64,000 bases of DNA, taken from the NCBI GenBank assembly GCA_964251385.1, contig CAXUJK010000001.1, positions 1,178,001 through 1,242,000 on the forward strand, read 5' to 3'. The first letter of the stretch is position 1. Each line of letters starts with the position of its first letter. The translations under genes were made by a program, and so were the position numbers. Positions 51,257 through 59,300 of this stretch are shown here, one piece after another. Origin of the DNA: CADCVW01 sp964251385 (GTDB taxonomy: Bacteria; Pseudomonadota; Alphaproteobacteria; Sphingomonadales; Sphingomonadaceae). The notes under the pieces were generated by a model that was not told the origin of the DNA, ran no database searches, and saw only the letters and a list, made by a program, of their open reading frames with translations.

Positions 51257-51669
51257 TCCCGCCCTACGACGGCCGCCACCTGATCGCCGACCTGCACGGG
51301 TGCGCCGGCCTGACCGACGTAGACCTGATCGAACGCGCGCTCCGGGACGCGGCAGAAGCGGCGGGCGCGACCGTACTCGACGTGCGGCTGCACGCGTTCG
51401 GCGAGGGCCAGGGGGTCACGGGCATGGCGCTGCTCGCCGAGTCGCACCTTTCGATCCACAGCTGGCCCGAACACGGGTACGCCGCCGTCGACATTTTTCT
51501 GTGCGGCGCGCGCCATGATCCGGAGGATGCGCTCGCGGTCATCGCGGCAGCGCTTGGCGCGGCCACGGTGGAGAGAATGACGGTTGCGCGTGGCTACGCC
51601 AGCATGACGGGCTTCCAAGATTCCGCGCGAAGACCTATGTTCGCGATATCAACGAAGGGACCGTCATGA
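51253..51669 (+). CDS. speD: S-adenosylmethionine decarboxylase, SpeD type
   Basis: Makes the aminopropyl donor, decarboxylated SAM. 138 residues, the small prokaryotic class. The self-cleavage and active-site motif is LLAESHLSIHSWPEHGYAAV with the pyruvoyl-forming serine in ESH, followed by DIFLCG. The N-terminus DGRHLIADLHGCAGLTDVDL is the family opening. The GTG start at 51253 overlaps the oxidase stop (GTGA). Its presence next to the aminopropyltransferase makes a dedicated pathway likely. Confidence 0.93.
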   Translation: MIPPYDGRHLIADLHGCAGLTDVDLIERALRDAAEAAGATVLDVRLHAFGEGQGVTGMALLAESHLSIHSWPEHGYAAVDIFLCGARHDPEDALAVIAAALGAATVERMTVARGYASMTGFQDSARRPMFAISTKGPS

Positions 51670-51782
51670 AGAAGATCGCAGCCGCTCTGTTCGTCCTGCT
51701 CGCATCGGGCTCGGCCGCCTACGCCGCCGCACCGGGAGCGGTTCACGCGATCGCGCACAGCTGCGGCCTGCCCTGCTGCTGA
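51666..51782 (+). CDS. 38-residue exported cysteine peptide
   Basis: Joined to speD by ATGA. The product MKKIAAALFVLLASGSAAYA is a textbook signal peptide with a cleavage site after AYA; the mature part would be only AAPGAVHAIAHSCGLPCC, 18 residues with three cysteines and a C-terminal Cys-Cys. It is the last gene of the set, and the convergent kinase-like gene ends five bases later. I know no family for it. It could be a secreted product, a metal or thiol peptide, or a substrate of the locus enzymes. Confidence 0.75.
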   Translation: MKKIAAALFVLLASGSAAYAAAPGAVHAIAHSCGLPCC

Positions 51783-51786
51783 TCGA

Positions 51787-52866
51787 TCAGGCAGGCGCGC
51801 CGGCGCGCACCGCCTGATCCCACGCGAGCGCGGCGATCGCCGGCAGCGCATCCGCCCGCGCGCTCGCCTGCGCGGATGCGGCGGTGCCGCGCACCACCCG
51901 TCCCTTGATGCCGTGGATGATCGCGGCCAGCCGGAAGAAGTTGAAAGCGACGTAGAAGTCGTAGCCCGGTATTCCGTCCCGTCCCGCCCGCCGGCAGTAC
52001 GTCGCGACGTAATCGTCTTCGCTTGGGATGTTGAGCGCCGGCAAATCCGCGCCCGCCAACCCCGACGTGACGAGCGACGGCATCCGGTACATCATCGCGT
52101 GGTACGCAAAATCGGCGAGCGGGTGGCCGAGCGTCGACAGTTCCCAGTCCAGCACCGCGATCACGCGCGGCTCGCTGGGGTGGAAGATCATGTTGTCCGC
52201 CCGAAAATCGCCGTGGACGATGCTGGTCTCCGTGCGCGAATTGTCGCCGGGCGGGATGTGCTTCGGCAGCCATTCGACCAGCCGGTCCATGTGCGGGTCC
52301 GTCCCCGCCTCGACATCCTCGACATATTGCCGCGACCAGCGCGCGATCTGGCGTTCGAAGTAGTTTCCAGGACGGCCGTAGTCGCTCAGGCCCACTGCCG
52401 CGCAATCGATCCCGTGCAGCTGCGCGATCGTCGCGTTCATCGCGTCGAACAGCAACGGGCGCTCGTCGCGGCGCGCATCGGGAAAGCGCGCGTCCCAGAA
52501 GATGCGGCCTTCGACCATGTCCATGACGTAGAACCACGTGCCGATCACCGCCTCGTCCGTGCACAGCCCGTGGACGTGCGCCACGGGCAACCCGCCCGCT
52601 TCGACGGCGGTCAGCACGCGCGCCTCTCGATCGACCGCGTGCGCGCCGGGCAACAATTTTCCCGGCGGCTTGCGGCGCAGCACGTAGTCTCGGGTCGGCG
52701 TGCGCAGCTTGTATGTCGGGTTGGACTGCCCGCCGCGGAACTGTTCCACGGCGAGCGGCCCGGCGAACCCGGCGACGTTCGCCTCCATCCATGCCGCCAG
52801 CGCCGCTTCGTCGAAACGATGCGCGTCGCGGACCTGGGTGGTGCCGATCTGGCTGTCAGGCTCCAT
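51787..52866 (-). CDS. APH-type phosphotransferase family protein (ACAD10-like)
   Basis: A 359-residue protein-kinase-fold protein related to aminoglycoside phosphotransferases, the group found with acyl-CoA dehydrogenases. The glycine loop is FRGGQSNPTYKLRT, the conserved lysine is in YVLRRKPPGKLLPGAH, the catalytic loop is SIVHGDFRADNMIFHP and the metal Asp is in VIAVLDWELSTLGHPLADFAY. I chose ATG 52866 (AGGGCGG upstream); an earlier TTG is in frame. Likely a hydroxyacyl or other small-molecule kinase; not an antibiotic resistance enzyme by context. Confidence 0.88.
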   Translation of the reverse strand: MEPDSQIGTTQVRDAHRFDEAALAAWMEANVAGFAGPLAVEQFRGGQSNPTYKLRTPTRDYVLRRKPPGKLLPGAHAVDREARVLTAVEAGGLPVAHVHGLCTDEAVIGTWFYVMDMVEGRIFWDARFPDARRDERPLLFDAMNATIAQLHGIDCAAVGLSDYGRPGNYFERQIARWSRQYVEDVEAGTDPHMDRLVEWLPKHIPPGDNSRTETSIVHGDFRADNMIFHPSEPRVIAVLDWELSTLGHPLADFAYHAMMYRMPSLVTSGLAGADLPALNIPSEDDYVATYCRRAGRDGIPGYDFYVAFNFFRLAAIIHGIKGRVVRGTAASAQASARADALPAIAALAWDQAVRAGAPA

Positions 52867-52895
52867 TTCCGCCCTGTTGTTCAGGCCTTGCGCCC

Positions 52896-53987
52896 GTGTC
52901 AAATCGCCGGTCGATAACCGTGACGCTCCGAAAGATCATCCACATCGACATGGATGCGTTCTACGCGTCCGTCGAACAGCGCGACGATCCGGCGTTGCGC
53001 GGCAAACCCGTCGCGGTGGGCAGCGCGCAGGCGCGCGGCGTGGTGGCGGCCGCGAGCTACGAGGCGCGGGTGTTCGGCGTGCGGTCGGCGATGGCGTCGG
53101 TCACCGCGCTGCGGCGTTGTCCGGAGTTGGTGTTCGTGCCGCTCCGCTCCGACGTGTACCGCGCGGTGTCCGGGCAGATCCGCGATATCTTCGCCGAATA
53201 TACGGAAATCATAGAACCGCTGTCGCTCGACGAGGCATATCTGGACGTTACCGACACGCGCGGCTTCGGATCGGCGACCGCGATCGCGACAGAGATCCGC
53301 GCGCGCATCCGCGAAACCACCGGCCTGACCGCGTCGGCGGGCGTGTCGTACAACAAGTTCATCGCCAAGCTCGCTTCGGACCAGAACAAGCCCGACGGCC
53401 TGTGCGTGATCCGCCCCTCAGCTGGCCCGGCGTTCGTCGCCGCGCTGCCGGTCAAGCGTTTTCACCGCGTTGGTCCGGTCACGGCGGCGAAGATGGAGCG
53501 GCTGGGCATCCGCGACGGCGCGGACCTGCGCGAGCGATCGCTGGAGGAACTGGCACTCCACTTCGGCAGCAACGCGGAGTATTTCTACGGCGCTGCGCGA
53601 GGCGACGACGATCGTCCGGTGCGCGTCGACCGGCCGTCGAAGTCGGTCGGCGCGGAACGCACGTTCGATCGCGATTACACGAGCGAGCCCGACCTGCTCG
53701 CCGCGCTGGAGCCGGTGATCGACGCCGCGTGGCGACGCATCTCGCGCGCCGACGTCAGTGGACGGACAGTTACGCTCAAGATCAAATATGCGGACTTTCG
53801 CATCAACACGCGATCGCAGACGCGGGCGATCCCGGTGCGCACCCGCGACGATCTTGCCGCCACGGGCCGCGACCTGCTGCGTGCGCTGCTGCCGGTGGAT
53901 ACGGGCATAAGGCTGCTCGGGCTGACGCTGTCAGGGTTCGACGTGTCCGTGCCGCCCTCTCCGGACCAGGACAGCCTGCCGCTCTAG
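52896..53987 (+). CDS. dinB: DNA polymerase IV
   Basis: Y-family translesion polymerase. 363 residues. Catalytic acidic residues are all present: HIDMDAFYASVEQRD and LSLDEAYLDVTDTRGFGS. PVAVGSAQARGVVAAASYEA and GVSYNKFIAKLASDQNKPDG are palm and fingers segments; the little finger and a clamp-binding tail (DQDSLPL) end the protein. GTG 52896 (VSNRRSIT) or GTG 52920 could be the start. Unlike the imu cassette, no perfect LexA box lies just upstream. Confidence 0.93.
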   Translation: MSNRRSITVTLRKIIHIDMDAFYASVEQRDDPALRGKPVAVGSAQARGVVAAASYEARVFGVRSAMASVTALRRCPELVFVPLRSDVYRAVSGQIRDIFAEYTEIIEPLSLDEAYLDVTDTRGFGSATAIATEIRARIRETTGLTASAGVSYNKFIAKLASDQNKPDGLCVIRPSAGPAFVAALPVKRFHRVGPVTAAKMERLGIRDGADLRERSLEELALHFGSNAEYFYGAARGDDDRPVRVDRPSKSVGAERTFDRDYTSEPDLLAALEPVIDAAWRRISRADVSGRTVTLKIKYADFRINTRSQTRAIPVRTRDDLAATGRDLLRALLPVDTGIRLLGLTLSGFDVSVPPSPDQDSLPL

Positions 53988-54370
53988 CGAGAGCGCGGAG
54001 GCCCCGGTTTGCGCGGGGGCGGGCGTGTCGGACGCGACGGCCGTCCGGATGGCGGAGACGCGGCGGCGGGTCGCGTCGGCCTTGACGTCGAGGTCTGCGG
54101 AGCGGGTCTGGGCGGCGCCGGGGCGCTTTGGCTGGGTGAGACCGCATACCCCTCCTTCAACAAACGGTTGAACCCCGCGCGGACGCTTGCCGTCACCGTG
54201 GCCTGCAGCTCTTTTGGCAAATCCGCGAAGGTCGCGTTGGCGTGGATCGCGTTGATGTCGCGCAGCAGCGCGTTGGGCACGCCGTTCGACGCGGCCTTCA
54301 GCGCCCCCACCGCGTCGACCACCGCCGAAAAGACGATGTCGTGCATGACGTCGGTCGCTGATCTGGGCAT
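53984..54370 (-). CDS. hypothetical protein with proline/arginine-rich tail
   Basis: A 128-residue protein with two parts. Residues 1-75 are helical and well conserved in style (MPRSATDVMHDIVFSAVVDA, NALLRDINAIHANATFADLP, AGFNRLLKEGYAV); I believe this part recurs in sphingomonads without a known role. Residues 80-128 are disordered and built of P, R, S and T. No signal peptide. The stop overlaps the convergent dinB stop by four bases. Confidence 0.65.
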   Translation of the reverse strand: MPRSATDVMHDIVFSAVVDAVGALKAASNGVPNALLRDINAIHANATFADLPKELQATVTASVRAGFNRLLKEGYAVSPSQSAPAPPRPAPQTSTSRPTRPAAASPPSGRPSRPTRPPPRKPGPPRSR

Positions 54371-54489
54371 GATTTCCCTCTGTCGCCGCCGATCGCCGGC
54401 CGCGCTCCAAGTGTAGGCGGGCGCCCGACCTTGGGAAAGCCTTGTGTCGCCGCCCTTGCCAGCCGCCGCAGACCTTTTATCAGCGTTGC

Positions 54490-55038
54490 ATGCAAAAGGC
54501 GCTTCACTTCGTCGGATTGGGCGGCACCTTGCGTACCGGTTCGAGCACGGAACGCGCGCTCAAAGCCGCGCTGGCGTTCGCGGCCGAACGGGGCGCGACC
54601 ACCGCGCTGCTGACGGGCCAGGCGATCAACCTGCCGCATTACTCGCCCGAACAGCCCGAGCGCGCGGAGGCGGCGGCGACGCTGGTCGCCGAACTGCGCC
54701 GCGCGGACGCCGTGATCGTCGGCTCCCCGGGCTATCACGGCGGCATTTCCGGGCTGGTCAAGAACGCGCTCGATTATGTCGAGGACATGCGCGGCGACAC
54801 GCGCACCTATTTCGACGGGCTGCCGATCGGATGCGTCGCGACGGGCGCGGGGTGGCAGGGCGCTGTCGCGACGCTGGTCCAGATCCGATCGGTCGTACAC
54901 GCGCTGCGCGGCTGGCCGACGCCGATCGGGGTGGCGATCAACACGATAGGAACGGGCGGCGACCCGATCGCGGAAGACACGGTGCAGACGCAGCTCAGGA
55001 TGATGGTGGACCAGCAGTTCCAGTTCCTGCGCGCGTAA
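54490..55038 (+). CDS. NAD(P)H-dependent FMN reductase
   Basis: A 182-residue flavodoxin-fold reductase. MQKALHFVGLGGTLRTGSSTERAL carries the FMN phosphate loop GGTLRTGSST, and VIVGSPGYHGGISGLVKNAL with DYVEDM is the isoalloxazine site of SsuE/MsuE-type enzymes. I chose ATG 54490, directly at the first strand; the frame upstream has no similarity. It may supply reduced FMN to a monooxygenase, none of which is linked. Its last 44 bases overlap the convergent cysQ. Confidence 0.85.
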   Translation: MQKALHFVGLGGTLRTGSSTERALKAALAFAAERGATTALLTGQAINLPHYSPEQPERAEAAATLVAELRRADAVIVGSPGYHGGISGLVKNALDYVEDMRGDTRTYFDGLPIGCVATGAGWQGAVATLVQIRSVVHALRGWPTPIGVAINTIGTGGDPIAEDTVQTQLRMMVDQQFQFLRA

Positions 55039-55762
55039 ACTCCGCGACGAGGTCCAGAACCCGCGCGGCATGTTCGCGGCGGCAGATGAGCAGATCGGGA
55101 AGCATCGTATCGGGTTCGTTGTAGACCAGCGGCGATCCATCGATGCGCGACGCATGCAGCCCCGCGGCCAGAGCGACCGCGACGGGCGCGCAGCTGTCCC
55201 ATTGGTGCATCCCGCCCGTGTGCAGGTAGATGTCGCCGGTCCCGCGAACGACGGCCATCGCCTTGGCTCCCGCCGATCCCATAGATACGATGTCCGCGCC
55301 GAGCCGTTCGGCGACGCGACGCGCGAGGGCGGGCGGACGCGTGCGGCTGACGAGCATGCGCAATCTTTCTGGTGGAAGAGGCACGCGCGGGGCGGGATCG
55401 GTCGCGAACGTCACGCCGGACGTCGGCAACGCGACCGCGCCCGCCGTCGCCACGCCATCGACGGCAAGCGCGACGTGCACCGCCCAGTCCTCGCGCCCGT
55501 CGCGATACTCGCGCGTGCCGTCGAGCGGATCGACGATCCACACCCGGCGGGACGCGAGCCGCGCGCGATCGTCCGCGTCTTCCTCGGACAGGACGCGATC
55601 GTCCGGGCGTGCGGCACCCAGGGCTTGCAAAATAAAGGTGTTGGCGATCCGGTCGCCCGCGTCGCCCAGCGCCGCGCCCTCGATCAAACCGGTTTTTCGA
55701 ATTGCGACGAGCATCTCGCCCGCCGCCGCGGCGATCCGTCGGGCGAGTTCCGCGTCGGTCAT
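54995..55762 (-). CDS. cysQ: 3'(2'),5'-bisphosphate nucleotidase CysQ
   Basis: Hydrolyses 3'-phosphoadenosine-5'-phosphate to AMP, recycling PAP from sulfate assimilation. 255 residues. IMPase-superfamily motifs are present: VLSEEDADD, WIVDPLDGTREYRDGREDWAVHVALAVDG (of which DPLDGTREY is the metal site) and HQWDSCAPVAVALAAG. The DPLDGTREF/Y form is typical of CysQ. ATG 55762 is the first Met of the conserved region. Ends 44 bases inside the convergent FMN-reductase gene. Confidence 0.88.
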   Translation of the reverse strand: MTDAELARRIAAAAGEMLVAIRKTGLIEGAALGDAGDRIANTFILQALGAARPDDRVLSEEDADDRARLASRRVWIVDPLDGTREYRDGREDWAVHVALAVDGVATAGAVALPTSGVTFATDPAPRVPLPPERLRMLVSRTRPPALARRVAERLGADIVSMGSAGAKAMAVVRGTGDIYLHTGGMHQWDSCAPVAVALAAGLHASRIDGSPLVYNEPDTMLPDLLICRREHAARVLDLVAEFTRAGTGTAGPPSS

Positions 55763-55809
55763 ACCGCCTGCTAGTCGGGAGCCCAGGCAAAAGCGATCCG
55801 GGGATCGGA

Positions 55810-56253
55810 TCAGTCGACGTCGGCCGTCGAAAACACGTCCGCATGCACGCGCGCCGCGCGCTCGATCGCGCGTGCGTGCGCGTTCACGATGCACAATTCC
55901 GCGTACAGCCGGTCCCAGAAGGTCGCCGGAATCGCGAACGGGCGCTCCAGCTGCCCCTGCGTGATCGTCAGCGCGACAGCGGGACTGCGAGTCAGGCGGA
56001 AGCGCGACGGGATCGCGCCGCCGACGCACTCGTCCGCCAGTCCTTGCGGGAGCGACAGCCGCGCCGCCATGATGTACCCGGCCAGAACTTCCGCGCCGTA
56101 ACCGTCCAGCACCGCTTGAGGGCGGCCGCGCGCGTCCGGCTGTTCCAGTTTCACACGCGAACTCCCTCCATGAGGGGCGACGGTGACGCGCAGGCGCGAC
56201 CCCATCGCGTCGGTCAGGTCGCGTGTTCGGGGGAAGAGATTGCCGTCGTGCAT
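55810..56253 (-). CDS. hypothetical protein
   Basis: A 147-residue protein that I do not recognise. It opens MHDGNLFPRTRDLTDAMGSR, has a central stretch VLDGYGAEVLAGYIMAARLS and LERPFAIPATFWDRLYAELC, and ends in an alpha-helical, alanine-rich tail. No signal peptide or membrane segment. It lies between cysQ and the flagellin terminator. On its strand, TATAAT with flanks similar to two flagellar promoter motifs in this window occurs 12 bases before the ATG, so it may be coregulated with motility. Confidence 0.6.
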   Translation of the reverse strand: MHDGNLFPRTRDLTDAMGSRLRVTVAPHGGSSRVKLEQPDARGRPQAVLDGYGAEVLAGYIMAARLSLPQGLADECVGGAIPSRFRLTRSPAVALTITQGQLERPFAIPATFWDRLYAELCIVNAHARAIERAARVHADVFSTADVD

Positions 56254-56278
56254 GTCTCATTATAGCGGGCGCACACGC

Positions 56279-56311
56279 AAAAAAGCCGGAATGGGCGAAC
56301 CCATCCCGGCT
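56279..56311 (-). terminator. rho-independent terminator of the flagellin gene
   Basis: On the minus strand a 12-bp stem (AGCCGGGATGGG / CCCATTCCGGCT, one G-U) closed by a TTCG tetraloop and followed by T6. It lies 40 nt after the flagellin stop. Confidence 0.9.
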
Positions 56312-56351
56312 TCCTTGATCGTATCCGCGTACTAAACGCGCGGACCTGTTC

Positions 56352-57170
56352 TTAACGGAACAGCGAAACGATCGACTGCGGCGCCTGGTTGGCGATCGAC
56401 AGTGCCTGCACGCCGAGCTGCTGCTTGACCTGCAGAGCCTGCAACTTCGCCGACTCCTTGGGCAGATCGGCATCGACGAGATTGCCGATACCGGCTTCGA
56501 TCGCGTCCGACAGCTTGCTGACGAACACCGACTGACCGTCGATCTTGCGTGCCGCCGAACCCAGCGTGCTGAGCTTGACGTTGATCGCCGAGGCCTGCGT
56601 TTCCAGGGCCGTCACCGCCGTTTTGGCGGTCGCGGCGTCCGTGAACGTCGCGCCGAAGCCCGTGACGACCGCGGTGAAGTCCTGGTTGTCGACGCTGAGA
56701 ACCGCAGCCGCCGTATCGGTCGACTGCAGCGCCTTAACGTTGCCGCCGCCGTTTTTCAGAAGGTTGGTTCCGTTGAACGTCGAAGAATCGATGATCGTGT
56801 TGATCTGCTCCTTCAACGCATCGAAATCCTTGCCGATCGCCGAACGGCTGGCGGCACTGATGCCCTCATCCGATGCTTCGATCGCCTTGGCCTTCATCTG
56901 GTTGACCAGGTCGGAGATCTGCTCCGCACCGGCCGTCGCGACGTCGACGGTGCTCTTCGAACGGCTGAGCGAGGAGCTCACCGCCTTCAGACCACCCAGG
57001 TCGCCGCGAAGCGTCTGCGCGATGGTGAACGCAGCGGAATCGTCCTTGGTCGACGACACGTTCAAACCGGTGTTGATGCGGTTCTGCGTGACGTCTAGGC
57101 TGCGGGACGTCTGGTTCAGGCTCTGGAGAGCCGTCATTGCGCCGACGTTGGTGTTTACCGAAGTACCCAT
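56352..57170 (-). CDS. fliC: flagellin
   Basis: Filament subunit of the flagellum. At 272 residues it has the D0/D1 helical ends and almost no variable D2/D3 centre. The N-terminus SVNTNVGAMTALQSLNQTSR and NRINTGLNVSSTKDDSAAFT, and the C-terminus LGVQALSIANQAPQSIVSLF, are the conserved axial helices. No cysteine. AGAAGGA precedes the ATG at 57168-57170. It lies downstream of flgH with about 160 bases between, with a CtrA-like box at the far end of that gap and a strong terminator behind. Confidence 0.95.
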   Translation of the reverse strand: MGTSVNTNVGAMTALQSLNQTSRSLDVTQNRINTGLNVSSTKDDSAAFTIAQTLRGDLGGLKAVSSSLSRSKSTVDVATAGAEQISDLVNQMKAKAIEASDEGISAASRSAIGKDFDALKEQINTIIDSSTFNGTNLLKNGGGNVKALQSTDTAAAVLSVDNQDFTAVVTGFGATFTDAATAKTAVTALETQASAINVKLSTLGSAARKIDGQSVFVSKLSDAIEAGIGNLVDADLPKESAKLQALQVKQQLGVQALSIANQAPQSIVSLFR

Positions 57171-57312
57171 GTTAAATATCCTTCTGGGAAAGAGACCGTT
57201 TCTGCGGCCACGGATCGGTCCGCCGACCCACGACTTGCCGCGACATGCGGCTCGTCCTTCATCTTGGGAGGCTTTTCGAGATCGTGATGGCGCAGAGAGA
57301 TTTTATTCGTAG

Positions 57313-57327
57313 CTAACAGACACTTAA
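57313..57327 (-). promoter_or_regulatory. CtrA-like box upstream of flagellin
   Basis: On the minus strand TTAA-GTGTCTG-TTAG, the same one-mismatch form of TTAA-N7-TTAA as the box at 23265. It lies 143-157 nt before the flagellin ATG. Confidence 0.4.
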
Positions 57328-57329
57328 CT

Positions 57330-58067
57330 TCAGAACGGGAACAGCGCGTCGTAGATCTGCTGGCCCCACCGCGCCTGCTGCGCGTTGCTGATCTGCCCGC
57401 GGCCCCCGTAGCTGATGCGCGCTTCCGCAATCTTGCTGTGCGGAACGCTGTTGTCCCTGGCGACGTCTTGCGGGCGGACGAGACCGGTCACGATCAGCTC
57501 ACGAAGCTCGTAATTGACCCTGACTTCCTGACGTCCTTTGACCATCAGATTGCCGTTGGGCATGACGTCCGTGACGATCGCGGACATTGTCATGTTGATC
57601 GTCTCGCTGCGGCTGATGTTGCCGCCGCCTTCCGATTTCGACGACGAGTTCGCCCCCGCCTTGATGTCCGCGCCGTTGTTGGGAAGCAGCTTTTCTATTC
57701 CGAGCAGCGAGCTCAGTCCTGCGCTCTCCGACCCGCCGCGGGTGCGCGACGTGTTGTTGTCGACCTCCGCACGATCGTCGATCGCGATGCGGATGGTCAG
57801 GATGTCGCCTTTGCGCGACGCGCGCTGATCGGCGAGGAAGGACCCCGCACCGGCACGGAACAGCGAGGCGGTTGGAGCGGGAGTTGGAGCGGCGGCAGCC
57901 GGAAGCTGCGCGGCGCCGGACTGGCCGATGGAGCGCTCGACGGCGGCGGTCTCGAAAGGCTCGGCCTCGGTCATGGCGGGCGTTTTGCCCACCTGCTTGA
58001 GCTTGCCGACCGCGCCGCAGCCGGAGAGCAAGGCAAGCGCGACGATGATGGGAATGGTCTTGTTCAT
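57330..58067 (-). CDS. flgH: flagellar L-ring protein FlgH
   Basis: Outer-membrane L-ring lipoprotein around the flagellar rod. 245 residues. The start MNKTIPIIVALALLSGCGAV carries a lipobox LSGC. The conserved core is SFLADQRASRKGDILTIRIA, LPNNGADIKAGANSSSKSEGGG and VTDVMPNGNLMVKGRQEVRV, ending ARISYGGRGQISNAQQARWG and DALFPF. It follows flgA after 15 bases. Confidence 0.95.
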   Translation of the reverse strand: MNKTIPIIVALALLSGCGAVGKLKQVGKTPAMTEAEPFETAAVERSIGQSGAAQLPAAAAPTPAPTASLFRAGAGSFLADQRASRKGDILTIRIAIDDRAEVDNNTSRTRGGSESAGLSSLLGIEKLLPNNGADIKAGANSSSKSEGGGNISRSETINMTMSAIVTDVMPNGNLMVKGRQEVRVNYELRELIVTGLVRPQDVARDNSVPHSKIAEARISYGGRGQISNAQQARWGQQIYDALFPF

Positions 58068-58082
58068 GCGGAAACCTTCGGT

Positions 58083-58499
58083 TCAGCGTGCGCCGACGCG
58101 CACTTCGCCCGCACCCGCGACGATGCCGTCGAGCGTGCGATTGGTGGAGAGAATGACGACGCGGACGAGGTCGCCCGCCGCGCCGCCGCCGAGCGCCTTG
58201 CCGGGCGTTGCGATCGCCAACGCGCCGGTGCGTACGACGACGGAGACCGGCTCGCCGCGCCGGACAAGGCGTGGGGCGATGATGTCGGTGGAGCGGACGA
58301 TCGATCCGGCGGGCAGGTTGCGCAGCGCCTCGCGACCCAACGCCTTGTCAACGGGAAGCGCGCCGCGCGCCTGCGCGGGGGTCCGCGCGTCGACGCCGAA
58401 GTCGACCGCCTCTAGCAGCGCGCCGCGCGCGACCGCGTTCTGGAGCACGGGAACCTCGATCGTCGCGGGTGCGGCGAGCAGGAGCGCGAGCGCGATCAT
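58083..58499 (-). CDS. flgA: flagellar basal body P-ring assembly protein FlgA
   Basis: Periplasmic chaperone for P-ring (FlgI) assembly. 138 residues. The N-terminus MIALALLLAAPATIEVPVLQ is a signal peptide; the SAF-like core ILRSTDII-type segment reads GSIVRSTDIIAPRLVRRGEP and is followed by GAAGDLVRVVILSTNRTLDG, the conserved C-terminus of FlgA. The ATG overlaps the flgG stop (ATGA). It is shorter than enterobacterial FlgA by about 80 residues. Confidence 0.88.
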   Translation of the reverse strand: MIALALLLAAPATIEVPVLQNAVARGALLEAVDFGVDARTPAQARGALPVDKALGREALRNLPAGSIVRSTDIIAPRLVRRGEPVSVVVRTGALAIATPGKALGGGAAGDLVRVVILSTNRTLDGIVAGAGEVRVGAR

Positions 58500-59281
58500 C
58501 GCATCTGGCTCGTGGTGGCGAGCATCTCGTCCGCCGTTTTTACGACGCGGCTGTTCATCTCGTACGCGCGCTGCGCGGTGATCAGCGCGGTGATCTCCGA
58601 CACCGGGTTGACGTTGGACGCCTCCACGAAACCTTGCATCAGCGTGCCCAGCCCCGGGTCGCCAGCGGAAGCGACCGTCGCCTGACCCGACGCGGCTGTT
58701 TCCATGAACAGGTTGCCGCCCTGCGCCTCGAGGCCCGCTTCGTTGACGAACGTCGCGAGCTGGATTTGGCCGACAGTCTGCATGTCGGGCGATCCGGCCA
58801 CCTTGACCTGGACCTCGCCCGTCTTGGACACGACGACGTCGACCGCGCCTTGCGGGATGGTGATGCCGGGCTGAACCTGGAACCCGTCGGCGGTGACCAA
58901 CTCGCCCTGGTCGGACAGCTGGAACGACCCGTCGCGGGTGTAGCCGGTCTCGCCAGACGGCAGCGTGATCTGGAAATAGCCGCGGCCCTGGATGCCGAGG
59001 TCGTAGCGGTTGTCCGTCTGGCTGAGCGCACCCTGTTCGGAAATGCGGTAGATGCCCGCGGTCTTGACGCCCGCGCCGACCTGGATGCCGGTCGGCATCT
59101 TGGCGTCGGTGCCGCCGGTCGCGGAGCCCGGGCGCGCGACGTTTTGGTAGAGCAGATCCTGGAACTCGGCGCGTTGGCGCTTGTATCCGGTCGTGTTCAT
59201 GTTGGCGATGTTGTGGGAGATGACGTCGACGTTGGTCTGCTGCGCGAGCATGCCCGTGCCCGCGGTGGAAAGTGAACGCAT
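58496..59281 (-). CDS. flgG: flagellar distal rod protein FlgG
   Basis: Distal rod subunit. 261 residues, canonical length. The N-terminus MRSLSTAGTGMLAQQTNVDV with SHNIANMNTTGYKRQRAEFQ is the rod/hook family signature; GYFQITLPSGETGYTRDGSF and the C-terminal SNVNPVSEITALITAQRAYE complete it. It follows flgF after 19 bases in the same direction. Confidence 0.96.
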   Translation of the reverse strand: MRSLSTAGTGMLAQQTNVDVISHNIANMNTTGYKRQRAEFQDLLYQNVARPGSATGGTDAKMPTGIQVGAGVKTAGIYRISEQGALSQTDNRYDLGIQGRGYFQITLPSGETGYTRDGSFQLSDQGELVTADGFQVQPGITIPQGAVDVVVSKTGEVQVKVAGSPDMQTVGQIQLATFVNEAGLEAQGGNLFMETAASGQATVASAGDPGLGTLMQGFVEASNVNPVSEITALITAQRAYEMNSRVVKTADEMLATTSQMR

Positions 59282-59300
59282 GTGTCTTCCTTTCTAAAGG

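Noticed and set aside
51787..52866. The kinase-like protein as an aminoglycoside resistance gene
   Set aside because: It has the shared APH fold, but its sequence style is that of the ACAD10-like chromosomal family, and there is no resistance or mobile context.
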